Source: Brienomyrus brachyistius (taxonomy: Eukaryota > Chordata > Actinopteri > Osteoglossiformes > Mormyridae). Taken from it: 64,000 nt of DNA. Made by a program: the position numbers and the translations under genes. The stretch is taken from the NCBI RefSeq assembly GCF_023856365.1, contig NW_026042400.1, forward strand, positions 248,001 through 312,000. Reading direction: 5' to 3'. The notes below the pieces were generated by a model that was not told where the DNA came from, did not search any database, and saw only the letters and a program-made list of their open reading frames with translations. Positions 44,601 through 52,322 of this stretch are shown piece after piece. Positions within the stretch are counted from its first letter, which is position 1, and every line of letters starts with the position of its first letter.

Positions 44601-44671
44601 CATGACTTCGATTTAAATGACCTGAGGCTTTTTCCGTTTCCGGAGGAAGCTCCAAATCTTCGACTACGTTT

Positions 44672-46383
44672 ATGGCGGGCATGGTATTTTGCGCATCATT
44701 ATCTAAGGTAAGTGCAGTTGTGTTATTCGTAATTTCATGGTGGCAAGTTTATGGTTCTCAGTTTAGATTTTCGGGTAGGCTGCTTAACGTGATATAGCTA
44801 ATAGGGAGAGAGTTTCCCAAAGTCGTTGTGACCAAAGAGCAACCTAAAGTGTCTGCGAGAACACATACTACAGTTGTTTTTAATGCTATGGCGTTTTTTG
44901 GAAAATTCACTGCAATTTATTATTGTGCATTCTTAATAAACTAGATCTAGCATAAGTGCCAGTCCACGTGATCAGATTTTAGAATTATAAATAAAATAAT
45001 TTAAACTTACAAATTGTGCTGAATACAGTTCTTCGTGATTTAAGACCACAAGTGAATACAGCATAGAGTTAACTGCAAATGTTATTTACTGCGGTTAGAC
45101 AAAGCTAGTTAGATTAGTGTATTAGGTTTGCATGTCTGGCTACTTGTATGTCAAGCAAAGTGTGATCTATTTACCAAGCGTAATGTTTCATATTTGGTGG
45201 GAGGTCGAATATGTAAAAACTTCTTAAAATTTCATTTTCACGCATTGTTTTTTATTGGTTAAATTAGGGGATTTTAACAAGAGGTTCTTCGAATGTATGC
45301 TTTTGAAATTTAATCTGTTATTTGATCTGTTCTAAACACCTCTGTGCTATGTTATCGGTGTGATTTTACTGCACCACCAGGCAATGATCCTAAGAAATTG
45401 TAACATGCATATGTCCACAGAAATGGGTGACTTGATACAGTTTTTAAGACAAAGAAATGTTCCAGAAGAAACAATTGAAAAATTGGAACAGGAAAAGGTA
45501 AGATTTAACTAAACCTAAATTACAGTAATATTTAGCGTCAAAATGAGTGGTAGTCGTAGGCATACACACACACTGTACTTGGTTTCTAAATCTGTGACAG
45601 TACTTAAATACTTTGTTGCATTAAAATTGGCTTTCATTTATGTATGTTTAAACAGACTTGCAATATCAATAATGGGAAAGAACAAAATGTATGTAATACT
45701 GTGCATATTTAAATAGATGATTGTATTGCACTATTTGTTTTCTTTAGATTGATGTCAGTGTCATTCTACTGATGACAGATGAGCAACTGAAGACATACTT
45801 GCCATCTTATGGAGATCGTCTGGCCGTGCTTGGATTTTGTAGGCGGCAGGAAGATTGTCCCCAAACTCGCAAATCAAAGCTTTTTGATCGCCTAAAATCC
45901 AAATTATCCAAAAAACAAAGAACTGAGGAATATGGAAAAGGCTCAACTCAAAAATTGGTCACAAAAAATGCGGAGAAAAGTGTAAGGAAGATAGAATTGG
46001 GGTGGATGCATTATGATGATGAAGAAAAGGTTTTAAAACAGGTGAGAACAAGAAAAGGTGGGGGCACACGGAAAATTGATGTCTCAAAGGATTCTAGCAA
46101 AGCAGATTTGATAAAAGAAGCGACATGTCTCTTTTTTCCAAATGGAAAGAATGTGAAAGGGAACACCACAGAATTTGAGTTTGACTTGAAAGACTATCAG
46201 GAAATGTCAGTGGATGAAAGTGCAACAGTGGGGAAATTGTACGAAGACACTAAATTGCCACTTCTTAGGTTCTACTTGGCAACAAAAACAAAAAATAGTA
46301 CACAAAATCAGGGGAATGCAAATGTAGAATTTTCTGAAGAAAATTTAAGTTTTCAGGATTTTGAGAGTTCCACCCCATTATAG
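44672..46383 (+). CDS. SAM-like/HECT protein, N-terminal part (exons 1-3)
   Basis: Three exons join in phase 0: 44672-44707 (12 codons, donor AAG|GTAAGT), 45381-45497 (39 codons, acceptor CACCAG, donor AAG|GTAAGA) and 45748-46383 (acceptor TTTCTTTAG). The product has 262 residues before TAG. A SAM-like domain spans about residues 27-82 across the exon 2/3 junction (MGDLIQFLRQ ... TYLPSYGDRLAVLGFC), and a basic linker follows. A second conserved block runs from GWMHYDDEEK (about 136) through GGGTR (155-159) and LFFP to TKLPLLRFYLATK (about 219-231). This is the usual N-terminal layout of the large teleost family annotated as G2/M phase-specific E3 ubiquitin ligase-like. The stop comes in the linker before the HECT domain, which continues in another frame from 46365. 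Exon 1 is the least certain part; translation could start at 45384 or 45423 instead. Confidence 0.75.
44708..45380 (+). other. Intron 1 of the HECT gene
   Basis: 673 bases between the AAG|GTAAGT donor and a CACCAG acceptor with a weak pyrimidine tract. The sequence is AT-rich and no gene, RNA or repeat is recognisable. If exon 1 is wrong, this segment would be promoter or 5' untranslated sequence. Confidence 0.55.
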
Positions 46384-47615
46384 AACAGTCATCTCATACA
46401 TCCCAAAATGCAGATGTACCAGATGTTATCTACATTGGGAATGAGAGAGACACTTCCAGCACCCAAAGCATATCTTTTCTTCACTCCACAGAGGTAGTGA
46501 GCACTGAACCATTTACTTTGGATCTTTTGGAAGACAGTAACGTAGTTACATTCGTCACAGATAATCATAGAGGCATTACTGAGCAAAGCATGGATGACAC
46601 ACTGCCTATGTCTCCTGAAAGTCAGAAAACACCAAGAATTCTAGTTGTTCACCGTGGAAATGTACTTCTTGAACTTATTTCACATTTTTCTGATGAAAGT
46701 ATTCTAAGCAAAAATGTGAAAATCCAGCTTGTACTGCCAGATGGAAATTTTGAGATGGGGCATGATGATGGAGGAGTAGTAAGGGACTGTCTTTCTGAAT
46801 TCTGGCATGACTTTTACGACCAGTGCACCATGGGTAGTTCTTTGAAAGTGCCTTTTCTTCGTCACGATTTTGGCCAAGCACAGTGGGAAAGTGTTGGCCG
46901 TATAATAGCTTTTGGATGGCGGAAGGAAAAGTATCTTCCTGTCAGACTAGCTCCAGTGATTTTGGAACAAGCAGCCTCTGGGTATATCAAGAGTGATTTA
47001 ATTGAAAATTTCCTCAAGTTTGTTCCAGAAGGAGACCGAGCAGTTTTCGAATCTTGGCGATCAGACTTTGACAGTGTTGACAAGGATGAATTACTTGAGA
47101 TTTTGGATAATTACCTGTGTAGGAAAAGGCCAACAGCCAACAATTTTGGAGATATCCTTCAAGAGCTAGCACACAAAAAGCTGCTCCAAGAACCTGCATA
47201 TGTCATTGATCAGTGGGCAACCACACTTTCAACTGCTGGGCTAGAAATTGAGCAGATTTTAACAACTTACGAGTATCTGCTTCCGACAAGCAGAAAAGTT
47301 GTGAAGTCCCTTTCCTTCCCAGAGGCACTGAACACCCAGGAGAAGGACATTCAGAGGTATGTAACTACATATGTGAGGGAGTCTGACCCGCAACGACTGT
47401 CGCTGTTTCTCAGATTTTGCACAGGATCTGATTTATTTCTTGGTAAAATCATTAGCATTATCTTTACGCAAATAAAAAGCTTTCAGCGGAGACCTATAGC
47501 GCATACTTGTGGCTGTGTGTTGGAATTGTCACTCCACTATGACAGTTATCTAGATTTCAGATCAGAGATCAACAAAGTTCTGGAATCAAATGTATGGGTA
47601 ATGGACATTGTTTAA
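46365..47615 (+). CDS. HECT E3 ubiquitin-ligase domain (C-terminal part, shifted frame)
   Basis: This frame is open from 46365 (after a TGA at 46362) to TAA at 47615, about 416 residues. HECT domains accept ubiquitin from an E2 on a C-terminal cysteine and pass it to a substrate. Visible features are VHRGNVLLELISHF, the N-lobe signature GHDDGGVVRDCLSEFW, and the C-lobe active site RRPIAHTCGC with the catalytic Cys codon at 47508-47510, followed by YLDFRSEINKVLES and the family's typical C-terminal WVMDIV. The frame is one base out of step with the SAM-like part. The overlap of the two frames includes an ACCCC run (46372-46376), where loss of one C would explain the break. An intron ending at the good acceptor CACTCCACAG (46491) is possible, but the donors in matching phase (46298, 46349, 46367) are poor. 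Assembly error is a third option. Confidence 0.85.
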   Translation, partial: EFHPIIEQSSHTSQNADVPDVIYIGNERDTSSTQSISFLHSTEVVSTEPFTLDLLEDSNVVTFVTDNHRGITEQSMDDTLPMSPESQKTPRILVVHRGNVLLELISHFSDESILSKNVKIQLVLPDGNFEMGHDDGGVVRDCLSEFWHDFYDQCTMGSSLKVPFLRHDFGQAQWESVGRIIAFGWRKEKYLPVRLAPVILEQAASGYIKSDLIENFLKFVPEGDRAVFESWRSDFDSVDKDELLEILDNYLCRKRPTANNFGDILQELAHKKLLQEPAYVIDQWATTLSTAGLEIEQILTTYEYLLPTSRKVVKSLSFPEALNTQEKDIQRYVTTYVRESDPQRLSLFLRFCTGSDLFLGKIISIIFTQIKSFQRRPIAHTCGCVLELSLHYDSYLDFRSEINKVLESNVWVMDIV

Positions 47616-48103
47616 AAAGTTTGTGGTACTGAAAGTCCACTGTGACTTACGCAAATGTGTACCATGCATGTCTTAAAATGCACAATGTAGTGTTTGTTAA
47701 CTTTGTTCCATGTAAAGTTTGATTATATCAGTTACACCATGGACACACAATTGTGCACATTTTGTATTGAAACATTTTACCTACACTGAGTGACTTTGTA
47801 GCCCTGAACCTTTATCTTTTGTTTGAATTAGACTTATTTGTTTAAAGTGTCAACACCCAACAAAAAGGAGGAAAAGTTGAAAAATCCAAAAGAAAAGGGT
47901 AAATGCTAGTGTTAATTTAGATTAATGCAAGTGTTCAGATGTTTTAGACATTTTATGCTTAGGTGTCTTTTGAATTCAAGAAGTTTAATTTGAATGTTCA
48001 GATGTTTTAGACATTTTATTCTGAGATTTTTTTATATATATAATTATCGTTATAAGAAACTTATATGTTTTGGTGCTGTGCACTTTATTTTCACTCTATA
48101 CAG

Positions 48104-48109
48104 TTTATT
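48104..48109 (-). terminator. Probable poly(A) signal of the transposase gene
   Basis: AATAAA on the minus strand, about 224 bases after the transposase stop, with further copies at 48084-48089 and 48015-48020. Use of any of them makes the transposase message overlap the HECT message tail to tail. Confidence 0.45.
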
Positions 48110-48177
48110 TCTGTTAATGTATTGGATATTGCACAGGAATACATTAAAACAAAGTAATTTAAGACAAAAAATGGACT

Positions 48178-48183
48178 AATAAA
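48178..48183 (+). terminator. Probable poly(A) signal of the HECT gene
   Basis: AATAAA lies about 560 bases after the HECT stop, with a second overlapping ATAAATAA cluster 20 bases on and a GT/T-rich stretch downstream (GAGTCTGTTTTGTAC). It would end the HECT message about 100-150 bases before the transposase stop codon. Confidence 0.5.
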
Positions 48184-48332
48184 CAGTGTTTGGACTAATA
48201 AATAATACAATGTGAATTTAAATTTAGAATGAGTCTGTTTTGTACTTTTACAAATTCTCATTGAAATCAGTATGAATATAAATGCATATATTCCATGTGA
48301 TAATTTCAATTGACATTTTTAGCATCAGTACA

Positions 48333-50123
48333 TCACTCAACATTTAGTTCACTAATAATTAGCTCTCTAAGTCTAATGTACATGTCCACCATTTCATAGA
48401 CATCATCTGACACAGACAGATTATACTCTGACATTAGTTCAACACAAACATGAAATACATCTTCATCACAAGGATAATCTTTAAACAAACAGTCTTCAAG
48501 ACACAAGTCAGCCAGCTCAGGGTTCACATTCTGCAACAAATCTGTAGCTCCATATAAATGAGGTACTGTATACATCAGTAAGGGACGTCCGTTAGGGGAC
48601 CTCGAGTTGTGAACTGGTCTTATTCTGTGATTGTTCCATGCAGACGCAATTTCATCCAGTTCCTCCTGAAGACAGAAGAAATAATAGGCTATTTACACCT
48701 CAAGGTGGTGCAATCTGGTTACGTATAAAAACAAGTACTGTAATGGTAATGCATACGTGAACTGTAATGTATAAATGTACAGGTTAAGAACAGTCATGAA
48801 AAACATGGAAAAGTCATGGAATTGGAAAATGAAATTTGCTCTGGCGTTTATTTCGTGGTGTTGCAATACACCGCTGAAATATCGGTCTTGAACGAACCGC
48901 CTCAGCTCTATTAAGTGAACGATGGGAGAAAGCTGCCGACAGTGAGACGTTTTTAATGTTAGTTGCTCCATACGCCGACTGTGACTTGTATAAATGACGT
49001 TCGCGCGTGATATCATAATCAGGGTATGAAATAACTTATTGCACATGGTCATAAGAATATATTTCAGAATGATTAAAAAGTTATAGCAAAGTGGCCCAAG
49101 AGAAGACTGCAGTTAAGATCGGCTGTTATGTAAAATGCTACGATAATGCATTTGAAAATACAGCACAACCTGACATTATTATGACAGCAAATGTACACGT
49201 ATTGTTTTGCTTTGCATGCACTACAAACTGGAATATGTGCAATAATTTTATAGCCATAATTTACATTGCCATTGTGTGTGATTGGTGTTCTATGTTATGC
49301 CTACCTGAATCATGTTTTGGAAACAAAACTGGATCAGCGATTTGTCCAGAAACGTGTCCATAAAATGTCCATCTTCTTTGAGACTGTCAAAGATGTTCAT
49401 CCAAAATTGTGCGCACTGGCTTCGGAGAGTGAGCCACCATCTTTCAATTCGTTGGTTAGTAGTACTTGGGCCTAAAGAGACACACTGTGCCGCAAAATTT
49501 TCATTGGACTGAAAAAATCTTTGCATATCTGCGATATAACTGTTCTCCGTTCCATGGTCCAGCCTGACTCTTGTAGGGCATCCTTCGTATTCAGAAACAG
49601 CTGTTATATAATATCCCGCAATAACGCGTGGATCATTGTTTGTTTTGTAAGATTCGAGCCAAATTATTTTCCGGGAAAACCCGTCGATACATCCACTTAT
49701 GGCAATGCCGTACGGTTTTAACTTATCATATCCATCGATGTGCCATACGTAATTGGGACCACGGCTATTGTACACTCTCCGACGCAGTCGATTATTTGCC
49801 CTTAGATCCACTCCCTGACCGTCTAGTAATCGCAATATCATGCGAACTGTCTCTCTGTCAGTAATAATCCCATGTAACCAACATTTCTGATGCATCCATC
49901 TATAGCCGTGCGACTGACCCGATGTTTGTAGCTGTTGTTGAATGAATGCTGCCACATCAGCCTCGTCAGTTTTGTTCTTTCTTCTCCAAAGCTGACGTCT
50001 GTACAGAATTCGCTCGAGGGTTCGATTGCTAATTTGAACTCCATGTAACTCTTTCAGCAACGTTAGTATTTCTTTATTTGTGAAGCCCCGTTTAAAGTAC
50101 TGCTGAATATGCTTAGCAAACAT
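48333..50123 (-). CDS. DDE integrase-like transposase (two exons)
   Basis: Exon 1 runs 50123 to 49305 and exon 2 runs 48665 to 48333, joined in phase 0 (donor CAG|GTAGGC, acceptor TTCTGTCTTCAG|GAG), giving 383 residues. The first in-frame ATG (50123) begins MFAKHIQQYF; the frame stays open upstream into the subterminal repeat but without an ATG. An N-terminal helix-turn-helix-like part (YFKRGFTNKEILTLLKELHG ... RTLERIL) precedes an rve-type catalytic core. The core's acidic residues are D130 (WHIDGYDKL), D189 (VRLDHGTEN) and E227 (NQRIERWW), with 37 residues between the last two. The C-terminal exon has WNNHRIRP, SPNGRPLLMY and CLFKDYPCDE, which match the teleost integrase core domain protein family. 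The frame is free of stops, so the enzyme could be active. It would cut at the TATGG/CCATA ends and produce the 6-bp duplication. Confidence 0.9.
48666..49304 (-). other. Intron of the transposase gene
   Basis: 639 bases with a GTAGGC donor and a long pyrimidine tract before TTCAG on the minus strand. Translation joins catalytic-core residues FCFQNMIQ to EELDEIASAW without a frame change, which supports the intron strongly. Open frames inside (about 48693-49052 and 49091-49363) show no recognisable domain and are taken as chance. Confidence 0.85.
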
Positions 50124-50194
50124 AACTCCGCTAACTCTAGCCACAGTCACCTCAACTTGTTGTACACATTCATAAGGTTCTCCTGAGAAACTGT

Positions 50195-50863
50195 CATAAT
50201 AATGAGAAAGTATCTCATAATAACGAGAAACTAAGTCGTAAAAATGAGAAAGTTTCTCGTTATTATGAGATACTTTCTCATTAGTACGACTTAGTATCTC
50301 ATAATAACGAGAAACTTTCTCATTTTTACGACTTAGTTTCTCGTTATTATGAGATACTTTCTCATTAGTACGACTTAGTTTCTCGTTATTATGAGATACT
50401 AAGTCGTAAAAATGAGAAAGTTTCTCGTTATTATGAGATACTTTCTCAGTACGACTTAGTATCTCATAATAACGAGAAACTTTCTCATTTTTTACGACTT
50501 AGTTTCTCGTTATTATGAGATACTTTCTCATTAGTACGACTTAGTTTCTCGTTATTATGAGATACTAAGTCGTAATAATGAGAAAGTTTCTCGTTATTAT
50601 GAGATACTAAGTCGTAATAATGAGAAAGTTTCTCGTTATTATGAGATACTTTCTCATTAGTACGACTTAGTATCTCATAATAACGAGAAACTAAGTCGTA
50701 AAAATGAGAAAGTTTCTCGTTATTATGGGATACTAAGTCGTACTAATGAGAAAGTATCTCATAATAACGAGAAACTAAGTCGAAAAAATTAGAAAGTTTC
50801 TTGTTATTATGAGATACTAAGTCGTAATAATGAGAAAGTTTCTCGTTATTATGACTTATTTTT
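50195..50863. repeat. Right subterminal palindromic repeat array
   Basis: About 16 periods of the same 42-bp motif as on the left, with units in both orientations (GTTTCTCGTTATTATGAGAT and its complement alternate with CGTAAAAATGAGAAA or CGTAATAATGAGAAA). It is more than twice as long as the left array, so the element's two ends are unequal. It directly abuts the 5' end of the transposase gene, whose reading frame runs open into it (SRYYEILSHYYDSFSGEPYE), so it probably overlaps the transposase promoter or 5' leader. Confidence 0.88.
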
Positions 50864-50894
50864 TTTCTTTTTGTGGCGGAAACGGGCTTCCATA
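50824..50894 (-). repeat. Transposon terminal inverted repeat, right
   Basis: Exact reverse complement of 44217-44287 over 71 bases, ending GGCTTCCATA. The perfect match over both homopolymer tracts suggests little decay since insertion, or correction between the ends. Confidence 0.95.
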
Positions 50895-50900
50895 CCATGC
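50895..50900. repeat. Transposon target-site duplication, right (CCATGC)
   Basis: Identical to 44211-44216. The empty site would have read GACA-CCATGC-CGCTTTAG. Confidence 0.93.
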
Positions 50901-50929
50901 CGCTTTAGTGAGGGTCAGATTAAGTAATA

Positions 50930-52030
50930 TTCTTTCCGTCACGAAATTAAGCCATGGTTTCATGAAACTGTCAGAATTTCATGATATGAAGAAGTCTTCA
51001 TTCCAAGGACAAATGAGATGTTTCCTTGATGGAAAGTCTATCTCGTGAAATTTTCATCGAAGAAATTTTGCCATGGTTTCATAAAACTACGTAATGATTT
51101 CATTGAAACATTGATCTTCAACATGAGATCCTTACTCGATGGAAAGTCATTCACTTGTGATATTAATTCATTCCGTCATGAAATTAAGTCGTTGTATCAT
51201 GATACTACCTCTGAATTTCATGATGTGTAGAAGTCTTCATTACAAGGAAACATGAGATGTTTACTAGATTGTAAGTCATTCTCTTCTAATATTGTAATTC
51301 CGTCATGAAATTAAGCCATGGTTTCATGAAACGAAGTAGAGATTTCAAGATTGAAGAAGTCTCAAATCAAAGGAAACGAGATGTTTCCTTGATGGAAAAT
51401 CTTTCTCTTTTGAAATTATGCTATTCCTTGATTAAATTTTGCCATGGTTTCTTGAAACAGTGAATCCATGAAGATGTCCTTATGATGGAAAGTCATTCTC
51501 GTGAAATTAAACCATTACTCGATGAAATTTAGCCATGGATTCAAAAAACTACCTCAGAATATCATAATATGAAGCAGTCTTCATTGAACGGAAATATGAG
51601 TTTTACTCGATGGTAAGCCATTTGTGATAATTAATTCCGTCATGAAATTAAGCCATGGTTTCATGAAACTGAGTCAAAATGTCATGATATAAAAAAGTCT
51701 CAAATGTTTCCTTGATGGAAAGTCATTGTCGTGATATTAAGTTATTCCTTGATTCCTTGAATTTAGCCATAATTTCATGAAACTGTCAAGATTTCTTCAT
51801 ATGAGTATGACTTCATTGCAAGGAAACACGAGATGATTACTCGATGGTAAGTCATTCTCTTGTTATATTAATTCATTCCGTCATGAATTTAAGCCATGAT
51901 TTCATTAAACTGTCAGAATCTCATGATATGCAAAAGTCTTGGTGGAAAAGTCCTTATGATGGAAAATCATTAGCGTGGAATTTAAACCATTACTTGATGA
52001 AATTTAGCCATGGTTTTATGAATCTAAATC
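50930..52030. repeat. Diverged tandem repeat, about 115-bp units with TTTCATGAAA
   Basis: The core GCCATGGTTTCATGAAACTG or a diverged form starts at 50951, 51070, 51188, 51315, 51441, 51532, 51652, 51766, 51893 and 52007: ten units 91-127 bases apart. Between cores recur CCTTGATGGAAAGTCATTCT and ATGATATGAAGAAGTCTTCA. Two unit types partly alternate (ATTCCGTCATGAAATTAAGCC and a CGATGAAATTTAGCC type), suggesting a dimer of about 240 bp. Open frames of 61-72 residues inside are by-products of the repeat. The family is unknown to me. Confidence 0.85.
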
Positions 52031-52322
52031 AGCTCCCCTGTAGGATAGAAACCACAGTTTAGTATGATTAAATAGCATATTTCCTACTTTTCAACAGCCT
52101 ATTTTTAACATTTAGGCCACAAATTAGCATTAGAAACTGAGGCTAGCCTTAGGGTTAGAAAAATTGTGGAATATTCAGACATTAACATGTATTTTTATGA
52201 CTGGTCATCTCAACTGTAGGATTGGAAACCATAGTTTAGCATGTTTTTGTCTACAATAATTTTTTATTTTATTTTCATTTTTTAAAGACATTGAAATATA
52301 AGGCACATTGAAGCCTTTTACA
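52031..52322. other. AT-rich spacer before the satellite, with a short direct repeat
   Basis: No gene is supported. A roughly 30-bp imperfect direct repeat (CTGTAGGATAGAAACCACAG at 52038 and CTGTAGGATTGGAAACCATA at 52214, both running into AGTTTAGYATG) lies 176 bases apart. An isolated TTAGCATTAG near 52113 is a possible trace of the satellite. The array restarts abruptly at 52323 without a decayed edge. Confidence 0.6.

Larger units (their letters stand above)
47616..48332. other. Convergent intergenic region with overlapping 3' ends
   Basis: This 717-bp AT-rich stretch lies between the HECT stop and the transposase stop. It carries a plus-strand AATAAA at 48178 with another near 48198, and minus-strand AATAAA signals at 48104-48109, 48084-48089 and 48015-48020. 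A near-copy of TCAGATGTTTTAGACATTTTAT occurs at about 47936 and 48000, a small local duplication. No gene is seen here. Confidence 0.6.
44217..50894. mobile_element. Complete IS3EU-like DNA transposon with DDE and HECT genes
   Basis: The 6678-bp element is bounded by perfect 71-bp terminal inverted repeats (TATGGAAGCC... / ...GGCTTCCATA) and by the 6-bp target duplication CCATGC. Inside come a 5' subterminal array of palindromic repeats, a plus-strand spliced SAM-like/HECT gene, a minus-strand spliced DDE integrase-like gene, and a longer 3' subterminal array. The two genes converge. From memory, the eukaryotic IS3-like superfamily (IS3EU) has 6-bp target duplications and termini of TAY...RTA form, both of which fit; Ginger elements (4-bp duplications, TG-type ends) do not. 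The identical inverted repeats and matching duplication imply a fairly recent insertion. The transposase looks intact and the HECT frame is broken once. Confidence 0.92.

Noticed and set aside
44097..44603. A 168-residue minus-strand open frame and a 122-residue plus-strand frame over the same bases
   Set aside because: Both are translations of the palindromic 42-bp subterminal repeat (NNEKLSHYYDLV-type strings), open on both strands because the repeat lacks stops. No domain is present and they lie at the transposon end.
45761..47199. Minus-strand frames of 61-73 residues under the HECT gene
   Set aside because: They are shadows of the strongly supported plus-strand SAM-like/HECT coding sequence.
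48693..49363. Frames of 119 (minus) and 90 (plus) residues between the transposase exons
   Set aside because: The region is a well-supported phase-0 intron and the frames show no recognisable protein content.
44217..50894. Ginger-type or retroviral origin of the integrase
   Set aside because: The element has TATGG...CCATA inverted ends and a 6-bp duplication, with no reverse transcriptase, protease or LTRs. Ginger elements, as I recall them, make 4-bp duplications with TG-type ends.
50830..52062. Open frames of 61-72 residues right of the transposon
   Set aside because: They follow the period of the tandem repeat (HGFMKLSEFHD-type strings recur) and are not separate genes.
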